Assembly (NCBI GenBank): GCA_902702965.1
Contig: CACRXP010000142.1
Span: 887,594-951,593 of the forward strand
DNA: 64,000 nt
DNA from: Spirometra erinaceieuropaei
Lineage: Eukaryota > Platyhelminthes > Cestoda > Diphyllobothriidea > Diphyllobothriidae
Reading direction: 5' to 3'
Shown: positions 12,692 through 24,165 of the stretch, one piece after another
Numbering within the stretch: the stretch's first letter is position 1
Layout of the letters: each line of letters begins with the position of its first letter
Program-made: the position numbers and the translations under genes
The notes under the pieces: generated by a model
Databases searched by the model: none
Told to the model about the DNA's origin: nothing
The model's input: the letters and a program-made list of their open reading frames with translations, nothing else

Positions 12692-13684
12692 TACAGTGAG
12701 CGACCGATCTCGTGAAATGTTGGCTGAAATTCTGAAATGCGTTTTCTGTTAGGAAGGATTACTTGGTCGCGGTTGTAATACTGATTATCTAAAGGCATAC
12801 TCTTATAACATTTCGGACTTGGCAGGATGTCGGCTCTTAAATGCACCTCTTTTCAACCTCCGGTGGAAAGCGTGATCAGCAAAAAATGACTACTTATGTA
12901 GCATGCATTGTTGCCATTGATTTTTGGTGGTCTTGGAAATTCAAATATATTTTATAGAAACCATAAACAAAATATGCTTTCTTCTAGTCAATCAATAGAG
13001 AATCACGTCTTATTTATATTTTATCCTTAAGGAAGGAGGATAAATAGGTTTTAAAAAAGTTTTTTAATTGCCGAATAATTTGGAGCCTGATCATTCGTTG
13101 CATTAGCGCTTAGTGATTTCACTCTACAACATTCATTCCGTGTAAAGAAAATCACATATTTTTCTATGCCATAGAAAGATATCATACAGAGTCAATAAAA
13201 TTTTGCAATGGATGCGGACCAGGTTTTACATTCGATGAGGAGCAGTGGCAAACGGCCAGGTACGATGCTCTGTGAATGGACATTTCGCGGTCGTACAAAG
13301 TCTCAATATTAGAAACTTTTTTAAAACCTAAGCATATTCCTTCCTTAAGGATTAAATATAAAGAAAACGTGATTCTCTATTGATTGAATAAAAGAAAGCA
13401 TATTTTTGTTTTTGGTTTCTTTAAAATATATTTGAATGTCTAAGACCATCAAAAATCAATGGGAAAAATGCATGCTACATAATTAGTCATTTTTTACCGA
13501 ACACGCTTTCTAGAGTTGATTGAAAAGAAGTGCATTTAAAAGCTGACATCCTGTCGAGTCCGAAATGTTATAAGAGTATGCCTTTAGATAATCAGTATTA
13601 CAACCGCGACCAAGTAGTCCTTCCTAACAGAAAACGCATTTCAGAATTTCAGCCAGCATTTCATGAGATCGGTCACTCACTGTA
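12692..13684. mobile_element. Full-length FB-1 foldback MITE (993 bp)
   Basis: It starts TACAGTGAGCGACCGATCTC and ends GAGATCGGTCACTCACTGTA. Terminal CAGT with flanking TA on both sides is the signature of Tc1/mariner-type transposition. The arms are several hundred bases of near-complementary sequence. For example, GTCGCGGTTGTAATACTGAT at about 12761 has its exact reverse complement near 13600. The centre is single-copy AT-rich sequence. There is no transposase frame, so it would need a transposase in trans. Confidence 0.85.
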
Positions 13685-14344
13685 CGTTTGATCCTTTCCG
13701 ACGATATCATATTATCGTCTACACTGTGGGGGCATGTTTTCTTACCTGCAGAAATTCAATTTTTTTTTCTCAGTTATCCCCCCAAAATTGGCATTCTTTT
13801 GACTTCAGTCGTCGACTTGCGCGCCGACAGGAGTTAAAGTATAAAGGTGTTTCTGACACTGTGGTCGCTCAGACTTCAAAATGAACCACCTGTTAAATTG
13901 CATTTCTGAGCGTAAATACATCCGAGTTCTTCAAATGACCTTAAAAAAATCATCAGATAAGGATGAGACAACTACCGAATACTTTGTACACTCGGTATCT
14001 GTCTGATAAGCACAGGATCGTTATCGTAGATAAAACCGAAGTCGTCTGAGGAATCCGTATACCATTTAAGGTATAGTTCACTGTAGTCAATTTGAGAAAT
14101 CTGCCTTTATACATAAATGTATTCTGGTAAACAGGCGTCCCATGAAATAAAATTAGAGGCAGATGGAATTCATAAGGACCACAATAACCTCTATTGGGTA
14201 AATTTTCGAAATCGGTGGCTCACTTCCTGGTCATACTTATGGATCATGTACAAAAACAGCGGCGAGACTTGGTTCTGCAGTCCCACTTGACTGATACCAC
14301 ATGGTTGGCTTACTAAGACAATTTTTATTTATCTTGCCCGCCTA
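13685..14344. other. Unassigned intergenic DNA
   Basis: Nothing recognised. Confidence 0.35.
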
Positions 14345-14780
14345 AGACACTCGCTGGATTAGGGAGAGAAAGAATTTGCAAGCAAAGCCCGGAAGCACGC
14401 GCAGGGAAGCGAGTGAAAGTGGCGTCACTCGCTGGATCAAGGTGATAAGGAGGACGTAATCACGGCTGGAAGGCCACCGTGGGAACTATGTGGTAATTCG
14501 CAGTGCGTGGCCACTGTAGTGGAACCGACACACCGTCAGAACAATTTCATTAGAAAGTCTTCTTGTCCGCTCGCTGGATTAGGATAGTAAATAGAGCGTA
14601 AATAGGACTTGATGCATGCGCAAGGAATCGCATGTAAGTCGATACTTACAGTAACCAAGGTTGGCGTATAAGCACTCCTATCTACGTGGCACAGCCACTC
14701 GCTGGATTGAAATGGTAAGAAGGATGCAAATATTTGTAAAGCCATCTTATTCGTGTCTCCCAAAATTTACTTAGAAAGCT
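14345..14780. repeat. Degenerate tandem repeat keyed by CTCGCTGGATT
   Basis: TCGCTGGAT(T/C) occurs at 14351, 14429, 14571 and 14699 (spacing 78, 142 and 128). Each is followed by a GATAGTAAATAGAGCGTAAA-like block. It is the same unit as at 1-345. The spacing suggests a unit of about 70 or 140 bases that has decayed. Confidence 0.6.
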
Positions 14781-14919
14781 AACCATATGGCATCCCTCTG
14801 ATGGGGGTCGCCAAAACAGCTATCTATCTAACCGTGGCGAAAAAGCTATTCTGCGATTGGTCGAATCCTGCGCTACTTTGCGTCAATTGCACTTCGTCAT
14901 ATCTTCAACATTGGCTGCG

Positions 14920-15260
14920 GTCACTTCTTATTTGTTCATGATTAATTTGTACGTGTCATCTAAATCGATATGGCAATTGATGCATGCCTCAGCTGAGTAC
15001 GTTGCTTCCGGGAGTTTACCGACTCTCCTTACTGGGCAGGCGCCAACAATGCGAGTGTTGTCCCACGCAGATTTGCGTTTTGTGTCCTGTGTCTGAATGG
15101 CAACGTGGGATAGATGATTTCGTCTCCCGCCGCTAACTGATGTTTGTGTATACTTGTCGAAACAGATTTTCCAGCCTAACCGTAATAGACGACACCACAA
15201 CTGTCGCATAGAATCTTGTAGGCAAGACCTTTCCTATCGAGGTAACCAACCCTGTCCTTA
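14920..15260 (-). pseudogene. PLE remnant: C-terminal GIY-YIG region
   Basis: The minus-strand frame 14928-15209 matches the C-terminal part of the PLE at 24114-24680 in order: RRNHLSHVA, SAWDNTRIVGAC, ACINCHIDLDDTY. It preserves the PLE pattern of a histidine-rich basic block, a tryptophan-containing block and 'ACIN-H-LD'. The GIY-YIG start is diverged (CGRLGWKIC-like). The reverse transcriptase part is absent. It is a fragment of an old insertion. Confidence 0.7.
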
Positions 15261-15404
15261 TGATGTAGGAGCTGTGTGCACAAGGTTGTCGCGATTTGCT
15301 TTGTTTCTTGTATCTAAAGTTTTTTCAGCTGTCTTTCGGTGAACCCAGATGTGTGTTCCATGCATGGGGGAGTTCGTCAGGTGAACGTGCGTGTGGACTG
15401 TATA

Positions 15405-16735
15405 TCGAACGCGGCTATCTACGAACACCGTCTACGATCTGCTCTTCGCCGACTACTGCGGACTCAACACCATCGATCTCCTCAACGCAGGGTGCGCAAA
15501 CTTCAGCCTGACTACCAACACGGACGAGACGGCGGTTACGCAACAACCGTAAATCGACACGTAAAACTGCACTCATCCTTGAATCATGGTCAATGGCTAC
15601 CAAATCAAAGCCTTGGCTAATTTTGCTTATCTTGAGAGCACACTTTTTAACAGCATTGGAATCGAGAATGATGTTGCCGCCGGATCTCCAAAGCCCGACA
15701 AGCTTTCAGCCGGCAGCAGAACGTCGTGTAGAGTCGCTACAACCTCTAAATGAAAACCAAAACGAAGATGTACAGGGCCGTCGTCCTAACGACATTTCTA
15801 TATGGAGTGAAGACCTGGGCCAGCTACTCCACCCATTCCAGGGAGCTAAACCACTTCTACCTCGGTTGCCTTCGCAGAATACTAAAGCCGGAATGGTCAG
15901 ACAGGATCCCCGAGACGAAAGTTCTAGAAGGGACCGGAATCCACAGCATTCACACCGTCTTGAGGCCACTGGAGCTACGTTGAAGCGGTCACCTCGTGAG
16001 GATGGAAGATAAAGGACTACCGAAACAAATCTTCTTCGGTAATGCCACCACGGGTACTCATCGACGAGAAGAACAAAAGGGCGCTACGAGGACAATTTAA
16101 AAGACTGTCTGAAACTACTGCAGATCACCCCGGGGTCTGGGAGGACCGGCAACCACATACAAAGCAAACTAGATCGTGGCAGCCAGAGCCAAAAGGGAAC
16201 CTCGCAAATCACAAATGCCTCGTCTTCTTAGTGCAAACTGTCAACCATTTTCAACATCCCCGCGCTGCCAACGCACATTCCACGCACGAATCGGCCTCGT
16301 TGGACACCTTCGAATCCATCAACCTGACAATGTCTACTTCTCCTCCCACTTCCACTCCTGCTGCAAACCCCACGCCCACCGCCATCCCCCGTCTCCGCCG
16401 ATTACACTGTCTCTGTCCCGCCACCACTACTCATCGACACTATCCGCCCTGCCCGAACCCCTGCGTCGACCACAGCGGCCAGCACCATCCCCACGTCATC
16501 ACGCGCTCCCCCCCCCCATCGATAGGACGACATCCGACATCGCGCCATCCACTACTACCACCACCGCCATCAACACCCCCACCTCCAGCCATGTGGACTC
16601 GGTCCCAGCCTGTCTTCATTGCGATTGCACTTTCGCCTCCCTTATCGGCCTGGTCGGTCACCTGCGCAGCCAACGTACAGAAACTGGCGAACCAGTGCCT
16701 GGCTGCATGCGCATTTATGAAAACTTGTCGTAGAA
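15405..16735 (+). pseudogene. Non-LTR retrotransposon (LINE) RT 3' half with C-terminal zinc fingers
   Basis: Reading across several frames gives, in order: an RT catalytic block, DLLFADYCGLNTIDLL, at 15436-15483, where the usual FADD is FADY; VNGYQIKALANFAYLEST at 15587; KMYRAVVLTTFLYGVKTW at 15765; LNHFYLGCLRRILK; SGHLVRMEDKGLPKQ; then a proline/threonine-rich tail with two C2H2-like modules, RCQRTFHARIGLVGHLRIH (near 16266) and CLHCDCTFASLIGLVGHLRS (near 16612). The frames are 1, 2 then 0, and an in-frame TGA replaces tryptophan near 15985, so it is dead. The 5' endonuclease and most of the RT are missing (5' truncation). Similar finger-tailed LINEs are known to me from tapeworm genomes. 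The exact clade is not assigned. Confidence 0.8.
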
Positions 16736-17342
16736 AACCACCAGCTATACCACTCCGTCACGCCTTTTCCCACCAGTAACTTCAACAGGCGTCACAACCA
16801 CCCATCACCACTCAACATGGACAGGCAAGTGGAAGGTGCGCTTCTCAACTCCTCAGTGCAGCTCCACTGCTGCATGTGTGACCGGGGTCTGAGGCTATCA
16901 CGGTGCGCCAAGCGCTGTCACTTGGAAGGCTGGCATCTGGCACCCCCAAATCAGTTCACACAGTCTGTCCAGTTGTGTGTGTGTTTCCCACCACAGCGTG
17001 GAATCCGAGCCAGACGTTGGCGGCACGCCTAGGTGCGGCTTCGGCCGTGCCAGCCTCCAAATCTGTCTTGTGTTGGTTGAAATCCTGGTCATTTGTTGTG
17101 TGGACCAGGGGGTGCGGAGTGGAGCGCCAAAGCGAGGATCCGTCCGAGCCATCCACCTGCGGCCTCCCTCGTCTCCGGTCTTCTTGACTCTGTCTTGACA
17201 CCAGGCCCAGGCGGGGGAGGAGGAGAGAGTGCAGGTAGATGCAGCGCAAGCCTACCGGCACTATAAACCCCTGCGCAAGTCACCGTCCCTGCTCTCACCT
17301 CTGCTGTGGGACATACGGTGGACATCATCGAAATCGATGGTC
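16736..17342. other. GC-rich tract downstream of the LINE
   Basis: GC-rich and contiguous with the LINE 3' end. It holds several overlapping frames of 70-117 codons on both strands, none with a recognisable domain. It may be LINE 3' untranslated sequence or another repeat; I cannot tell which. Confidence 0.3.
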
Positions 17343-17350
17343 GGACTGTC

Positions 17351-17370
17351 GTGTGTGTGTGTGTGTGTGT
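17351..17370. repeat. (GT)10 microsatellite
   Basis: Uninterrupted GT dinucleotides. Confidence 0.95.
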
Positions 17371-18814
17371 AGAGTGGCGGACTGGTGGGAATAGAACAAG
17401 ACTGTCACGGTTCCTTCTTAAACTAACCTGCGGAACTCTCACCTATGTGAAGAGTGTGTGTTACGCAATATCAGTCTCTGACTGGTTACCCACTCGTTAT
17501 CTATGTTATGAACTGATTGGACGCAGTTGACGAGCCGTCGCGAAAGTCTTTGTTATCATTAAATCGTGCCCTCCCTGCCTGCTTCATTTACACACGACTG
17601 AGTTTGGATGCATTTCAATACTCATAAAGCCCTTGCTGCTACAGTAACCTGTATACTTAGTGTTGAACGGAGAACCATAGAAAAGTTTAGTTTTTGAAAA
17701 GATATTGCATTTTATACATGCTGGAGAAATCCAGAAAAAAATGGACGCGGTTTATTCATCTTATTATGCAATGAAATAATGTCAGATCTTTAGAGAAAAC
17801 CTGTATAAAGTTTGTGCACAATTATTGCTGTTCCGTTACTACAGTTACGACGACAGGAGTGAAGGCAATATCATTAACTCAACAGATATATTTTTTTAAG
17901 AAATCTTCGTCTTGTGCAATTAAAATCGGCGACTGCCTGGGCGGTATCCCGTCTACTACAATTTCCCCCGCGCAGTGGACACTCTTGGGAGAATTGAAAG
18001 CAACTTCCGAAGAATTTACGACAGTTGACGCTCATTCATCAGTTTTAAGGACATTTGGCAGGAAGCACCTCCATGTGTTGCGCTGCAATTTTTCCTGCCA
18101 CTACCGACGTCGCAGACAAGCCGACAGTTGAGGAATGTCGACTGTTTGCACTCTGGTTTCGGGAATGTGCATGCATTATAGGTATGACGTCATCAGCGTT
18201 CTCCCACGGTCCAGCTGAATGGGCTCGAATGCTGGCTTTCTGACCGGCCGCCTGCTTTTTTAGTAATCGGCCTTACTCCCACTAATTAAATAGCATTTTG
18301 TAACTCCAAACCCCATGAATTCTAGTCAGTCCATAAAGGGGAGAAGAAATTAAACCGCCAGCACGCCCGAAGTTGCGTTGGTCGCACAACTTACCTATTG
18401 CTTGTGCGAGTAATCGGTACGCCTCCACTCATGACCAGTGAGGCAGGCCTGCTTTCTAATTAGATTGTTTTCCTGTCAATTTTTTTCAGGTTGGTAATTT
18501 TATTATATATTTAAAAGGTTTCTGTTTCTCGAAGTGTGCAGTCTGCTCAACGTGATGGCAGGGCCATAATTCTTGCAGTCGGAGGGATAGACTCCGCGCA
18601 ACAGCCGGATGATAATGAATCATTCGTTATATTGAGAAAATCGGAACTTGCGACTGTGGCCTTCCTCCTAAGTTACTGTTCAAAGCCAAGCAGAAATGTC
18701 ATAGCTCACTTGAGCACTTAAGTAGAGTCTCCGATTCTCAAGAAGAAATGGGCGTACTCGATAGGCGGTTTTGTAGATTGGGATACTCAAGCTAACAGGC
18801 AAATTTCTTGTATG
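17371..18814. other. Unassigned intergenic DNA
   Basis: The frame at 17814-18131 (105 codons, plus) has no recognisable domain. Nothing else stands out. Confidence 0.35.
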
Positions 18815-19700
18815 CCTGCCTTCACCGGCGCACAGGAACGTCAAGAAAGGACAGTTGATTGTTTGTTCTAGCTTCCATTGCGAATTGAATATTCAGACCA
18901 ACCAAGTTCAGTAATCTTTTTAGATCCTCAATGTCAGTTTCTTTGACAACAAACGAAGGTGTCGTCGACATAAAAAGCCCTGAAGGGACTACTTCTGCAG
19001 GCAGATCTGATAGAGGCGAGCCCATTGAAGTGCTTTTAATTCGTTAATGTATTTTTCCGCCAAGGGTGAAATAGGTGCTAAGACAGTGTCGCAGATGGTC
19101 GGACTTCAGGGGCTTTTCTTTCCCCACATAGCGTCCAGCCAGTAGTTGTTTCCTAATGTCTATCGCTGGATGCTGTGCAACGGAGGTGAAGAGCGAGACG
19201 ACACCAAAGGGCACCAAGGATTCGTCTGGCTCTAACTTCAGGTGTTTTATGCGCTCGAGGAATTGATTCACAACTGCTACTGCTGTTTGTGGGCCTTCCG
19301 CCAAAAACGGAAGTTAACCAAATATCCATTTCGCCAAATTGTATTTTGTAGTGCCACGAAGGCATTCGATTGGCCTGAGCGGGACGTCTGCCCTGTGTAC
19401 CTTCGGCAGACCGCCAAAACGGGTCGTCGCGGAGTCTGTGGGTTTCATGAAGAATCAGCCGCTGGGCGTAATTGCTCCTTCGAACATGAGTTTTTTAGGC
19501 TTTTCTTTATTCGGATGACCAGATTTTTCATTTATTTGGCACAACCTAGCTTGTAAAAGTGCTGGCCATCGGGCAAGTCCTGCACTTTTTTGGCAGTCTT
19601 ATTTGCGGAAGAACCGATATTAGCCGTTAGAATGATAACGTAGTTGTCTGCCTTTATGTTCGTAAATGTTCGATGTCCTCACTAAGAGGAGGTTTGGAGG
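18815..19700 (-). pseudogene. PLE reverse transcriptase remnant
   Basis: The minus strand, across shifted frames, shows PLE RT blocks in the right order: NIKADNYVIILTANIG near 19650; RFGGLPKVHRADVPLRPIE near 19410; KYNLAKWIFG; FLERIKHLKLEPDESLVPFG; VVSLFTSVAQHP (motif A region); MGSPLSD; then FMSTTPSFVV, where the catalytic YVDD aspartates are lost; and NNQLSFLDVPVRR. At least three frame changes. No GIY-YIG part follows. A long-dead copy of the same broad lineage as the PLE at 35454-38162. Confidence 0.75.
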
Positions 19701-20090
19701 CGGATCAGAATCCATAAAGCGAATAGACGAGTTTCTGGAGGCCGCTGATAAGCAGACTCAATTTCTGAGATCGAAATTTTATTCGCCTGCCGTTTTGTCG
19801 AAGACTACGATAAATAACCGAAACAAACGCATGGGAGACGGGAAGTTAATAGGATGTGAGCTCTATACCATCCCAGCATTGGAGATGATGATCCACAAAC
19901 CACAGTCGAGCAGTGAAAACAATTTTTTGAAAAACCTAAACGGGTAAACTGCATACCACACCAGGTAGAACGTAGCACTACTGTTTCGCAGAATCTGCAG
20001 TCGAAGACATCAACTCACCCCCGAGAAACGGACGTGCCCAATTCCCACCTCAAAGTCCCCTTCAAGCTTTAGGTAACACGTAACGTGTAG

Positions 20091-20351
20091 GTGGAAGGTA
20101 CGATAGTGGATTTATTGATTTCTAAAGGAAAAGCAATCGGTCTTGCGCATTCGGATTCACTGGGTCTCCATCTTCATAGACCGAGTTCGTGGGCTCGGTA
20201 TATGAGTGATTTCATCGCAGTCAAACTGGATAAGCTGCTGGCATTCCAAAACAGACAACATGCAGTGAAAAAGGAAGAAGACAACTGGTTGTTCCTACTT
20301 GATGTCTTTATATTCTCCAAGATGTTCGAGAAAGGGACAAATACGAGGTAA
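20091..20351 (+). pseudogene. PLE RT fragment (motif C region)
   Basis: The 86-codon frame contains RPSSWARYMSDFIAVKLD, aligning to RPKFGARYVDDTFVVIEWD of the PLE at 35454-38162 with YVDD changed to YMSD. It continues with NWLFLLDVFIF and KGTNTR (compare NNQLAFLDVLV and KATNT). It abuts the FB-1 MITE beginning at about 20360. Confidence 0.65.
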
Positions 20352-20359
20352 CCGCTGAG

Positions 20360-21093
20360 CTATGGTAGACGTGCCAAATCATCAAATGTTAATCGAAATT
20401 CCGAAATGTGTTTTGGCTTCGATAAGATTAAATAAGTTGGATTGTAAGACTAATCATCATGTGGTAGAATTCTACAATACCGTTACCTCAGGCTGCCGGC
20501 TTCCGAACGAACTTCTTTCCGATTGCATGCAAAAACTATACCCTGTATAAAAAAAGACTGCCTAGTTAGCATGCATTTTTCATGTTGATTTTCAATGTTC
20601 TTAAAAATTCAATTATATTTCATAGAAACCATGAATAAAAATATTCATTCTCTTGCCCATTCGGTAGAAAAGGGCATTTCCTTCCAATTTTATACTCGAA
20701 AGAAGGGTATGGTGTGGTTTTTAAAAACTCCAATTCCTGAATAATTTTGAACCCGACCAGCTATCAAACTTGCATCCAGAAATTCCAAGCCGTATATTTA
20801 CCGCATACGGAAAACCATAGATTTCTCTATGGTATTAGGAGAGAACCATTCCAGTTTTATAAACTTTTGCAGCGCATTTCAGTTATATTGATAAATGCAG
20901 AAACATGACGTTTTATGAGCGCCATTTCACGGTCTAAAAAATCTTATATTTAGAAACTGTTTTAAAACAAAATTATACACTTTTTGGAGTAGTAGATTGG
21001 AAAAAGACGTCATTCTTTACAGAATGAGTAGGCAGATGAATATGATTATGCATGCTTTCCATGAAATATAATTTCATTAGCCCACCTACTGTA
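20360..21093. mobile_element. FB-1 MITE with internally deleted right arm
   Basis: The left arm begins at diverged TGTTAATCGAAATTCCGAAATG and runs through the centre. The right arm jumps from CCATGAAATATAATT straight to the terminus CATTAGCCCACCTACTGTA, a deletion of about 250 bases relative to full-length copies. The end (CTACTG then TA) is intact. Confidence 0.65.
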
Positions 21094-21194
21094 CATTAGA
21101 CTTTCCAGTCGATTCCAGAATGATTGACACGTGTTCTGATGTGTGATTTCATTTTCATGATTATTCTTTTCAGTTTTTTCCAGAAAGTGTCTTA

Positions 21195-21556
21195 TACATT
21201 CATATCATACCCATTTTCAAGTACAGAATTATAAAAAGACGTCATTTTCTACCGAATGAGCAAAAAATGAATATTCTCATGCAAGTTTTTTATGAAATAT
21301 AATTGCATTTTTAAGGTCAGTGAATATCAATGAGAAAATGCATGCCAACTAAGTACTCATTTTTTGCAGAGGGCAGTTTTTTCATGCAACCTGAAGGAAG
21401 TCCATTCAAAGGCCGGCATCCTGAGGTAAGTAAATTATTGTAGAACTATGCTGCATGGTGATTGATTTTACAACCCTACTTAATTAATATTTCCGAATCG
21501 AAAAAGTATTTTCAAATTTCGATTGACTATTTAGGAGTTAGCCCACCTGCTGTACT
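21195..21556. mobile_element. FB-1 MITE right-arm fragment
   Basis: From AATTATAAAAAGACGTCATT to the terminal GAGTTAGCCCACCTGCTGTA. It contains AAATGCATGCCAACTAAGTA and GGCCGGCATCCTGAGGTAAG. It directly follows another FB-1 copy. Confidence 0.65.
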
Positions 21557-21564
21557 TAAGTAGC

Positions 21565-22050
21565 GTTGTAATACTGATCGCATTGCGGCATAATCAAAAG
21601 ATAATTCAATTACGTCGGGACGTCAGCTCTTGAACGAAAGTTTTTTCGGCCGTCTGCAAAAAACAGCACTCCGTGAAAGATGAATACTTGCTTAGTAGGA
21701 ATTGTTCTTATTGCTTTTCGATGCCGTTATAAATTCAATTACACTTCCTGAAAAACATGCATAAAAGATATTCATTCTTTTACTCTTTTGATAGAAAACT
21801 ACGTCTTCAGATTTTGTATTTGAAGAAAAAGTATAATTCGGTTTTCAAAAATTTTTCCAATTCCTGGATAATTTTGAAACTGACTTGCCGTTACACTTGC
21901 TTTCAGGGCTTCCGAACCACAAGTTGCCTATTTTCCGTACACGGAAAATCATGCATTTCTATACGGTATTAAGAGGAGCCTATATTGGACTCATAACATA
22001 CATTACAATTCCCAATACGGATGCTCAGAGGTTATGATCATCTGAGTAAC
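21565..22050. mobile_element. FB-1 MITE left half and centre
   Basis: AAACATGCATAAAAGATATTCATTC, then TATTTTCCGTACACGGAAAA, then TACGGTATTAAGAGGAGCC, follows the FB-1 left arm into its centre. The right arm is absent. Confidence 0.6.
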
Positions 22051-22074
22051 TTTACCAGTATATGAACTGAAAGC

Positions 22075-22500
22075 GGATATGTTGGACAAAAAATCCGCCG
22101 ACTCAAAATCTCGCAAGACGCAGGCATACGTTGAGGGTGTCCTGGGAGACGTCAACCGACCTCCCACGGCATTCGCGGCCGGGACTAAAGGCAGTACAAA
22201 GGCAACGATCGACTGCCACTCAATGAGACCGAAATACCTGCCATATGAGCGGAAAACCTCTAGGGCCGTTTATTGTGTCCGGTGCAGTTGAATGCAAAGC
22301 AACTATGCCAGATAAACTGAACGATTACCAGGGTCGTGTAGGACCAACCTAGCACATCCGAAAACGAACAGCAATGACGTCGATTCTGAAGTCATGACTG
22401 AGTTGACGAGGTCTAGGCGCGTCTTTGGATATGATCTTTCTGATATTTTTGCAGGACATGACAATCGATTGGACTTTCATCAGTGCTGTCTAGTTCGCAA
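22075..22500 (+). pseudogene. PLE remnant: linker and GIY-YIG region
   Basis: The frame at 22079-22291 aligns to the PLE linker before the endonuclease: YVEGVLGDVNRPP (compare YVENVSEAVGRL), ATIDCHSMRPKYLP (compare ATIRRLIMKPKDPLP) and RAVYCVRCS (compare GVVYRIWCS). A stop follows, then QSNYAR where YIGETG is expected. Strongly decayed. Confidence 0.6.
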
Positions 22501-23159
22501 TCCACCAGCAATTTCATTGGCCCATACGTCCCTTCTATGAGTCATAAATACTTAGGTGGCCAGAGAGCTAGAGAATGCAGCACGTTCCGGTGGACATTAG
22601 TCCAAGTGGCAATATTGAGGAGCTTATTTGTTTACGTATAAACAGATTGATTGCCAGCACAGAGGACTGAGCGGTGGACATTAAGCCTTCCGATATGGGC
22701 AAGCACAACATGATTGCCCCAAGTACGGCTGTCGACGTGCAGTATTCCTAGAAGCTGTAACCACAGATACTGCAGTCCTTCGTGCCTACGCTGCCTTCAC
22801 CTGTTACTCTCTCTCCCGCTCTCTAATTATGGCATCGAGAGTTGATTGAAAACATCTGAAAAATAAAATTCTTGCTTTAGCGACCGAGCCCCTGTTTGTC
22901 TACTTGCAATAACTGGACATCGTGTCACGAATCCGTACTGTGCTCCTGAATTTTTGTTTTTGATTCGGGCCTGTTTCGTTTGTACGGTTGGATGTTCGTC
23001 TAGTAACGTATACAACAATTAACTGTTAATTCCCTTTCAGCAAATTTTTATTCCGCTTGCCTCGACGGCGGATCGTGGCGTCGGATCTTCGTGCGAATTT
23101 ATACGTCAAAGTCAGGCGTGGCGCACTCAGCTGTCGCCGACACGTTTTTGGCATAAAAC
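22501..23159. other. Unassigned intergenic DNA
   Basis: Nothing recognised. Confidence 0.35.
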
Positions 23160-23610
23160 GAGGCGTGGTTCTCCGATGCCCACTCTAGCAACAGGCATCT
23201 GGACCTTCCTGCAGCTTAAAAAGTCCTACGTCATCACACTCGTAGAGCTCAGGACCAAACAACCACACCGGACTTAAGAAGGCCGCACGGAGATAGCCCG
23301 ACGCTGAGTTTACTCGGTGAGGAAGAAGAACCGCCAGACCAACCGCCCGACTAAAGTCCAATCAGTTCCCCTCGACGGAGTGGTGACTCACAAAGCACAC
23401 AGGCAAAACGCCCGTCAACCATCTCCCGAGAGGCCGAGGCAGCGAGAGGAGGGAAAAATCGATCAGCATGAAGCCGGCCAACAAAACTGCCACTTTAAAT
23501 TAAATTTCTGATCGATGAAGTGCATTTTACGCTTGGACAAGGAAGAGCCGACCCAGCTCTTTGAAACGTCAGCACTTAAATTAACCTCTTCCGGAGAGCC
23601 TGTCTTCGTC
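23160..23610. repeat. FB-2 foldback element relic
   Basis: AAAAAGTCCTACGTCATCAC, then GAGGGAAAAATCGATCAGCA, then GATCGATGAAGTGCATTTTACGC and GACCCAGCTCTTTGAAACG, parallels the centre and right arm of the FB-2 copy at 26762-27440. The left arm was not found. Confidence 0.5.
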
Positions 23611-23938
23611 TTCAAAAGCATGCCATAACTTCAACATCGACCTTTCGTTTGTTGTTTCTGGGCTCAGTCATGATCACCGTCTGATGCACCGTGAGACGCT
23701 GAGACGACGGGCCTTCTCAGATTTTGATTATTCATTGCGGTAATGATTTTCCAGTTGAGAGCGGTTTTCAAGAGGCATTCAATAATTCCCGCCAGAAGAT
23801 TGCTACTACAGTTCATAATCTGTCTACTGTCCGCAAATTTTGTGGACATTTGTGTAAGCTACCCTTCGTTTACTGCATCACTAGGGCTTCCTAAAATGCC
23901 ACTTGGGCTTTTGTCGTTTGTTTTGTAGATTAAACCTA

Positions 23939-24165
23939 AATTTGAAAACAGGCATCCCAAGAATCATAATTCGAAAGAAATAAGCTCTTTGGGAAAGATA
24001 AACAAGTTTTATTGTAAATTTTCGATCCTGGTTCCCCAAGTCGTCTTCAGACGTGAAGTAAGTGTGCAAAACAGTTAACATTTAAACATGCCGAAAAAAT
24101 CGATTTCGCCTTGTCACTCCTGCTTGTGTAATGTTCTGATTGGATAACGCCTTCTCCACTTTTCA
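23939..24165 (-). repeat. PLE-1 3' pseudo-LTR
   Basis: About 227 bases repeated in direct orientation at 26480-26707 (offset 2541) with only about eight differences by eye. It lies at the 3' end of the minus-strand element. It contains AATAAA within ACAATAAAACTTG, usable as a polyadenylation signal on the minus strand. Such LTR-like repeats are typical of Penelope-like elements. Confidence 0.85.

Noticed and set aside
14857..15096. Plus-strand ORFs opposite the PLE remnant
   Set aside because: Shadows of the minus-strand GIY-YIG remnant, which alone shows conserved blocks.
16042..16779. 245-codon Pro/Thr/His-rich ORF
   Set aside because: It is out of frame with the LINE finger modules (16176-16733 frame); a shadow of the LINE tail.
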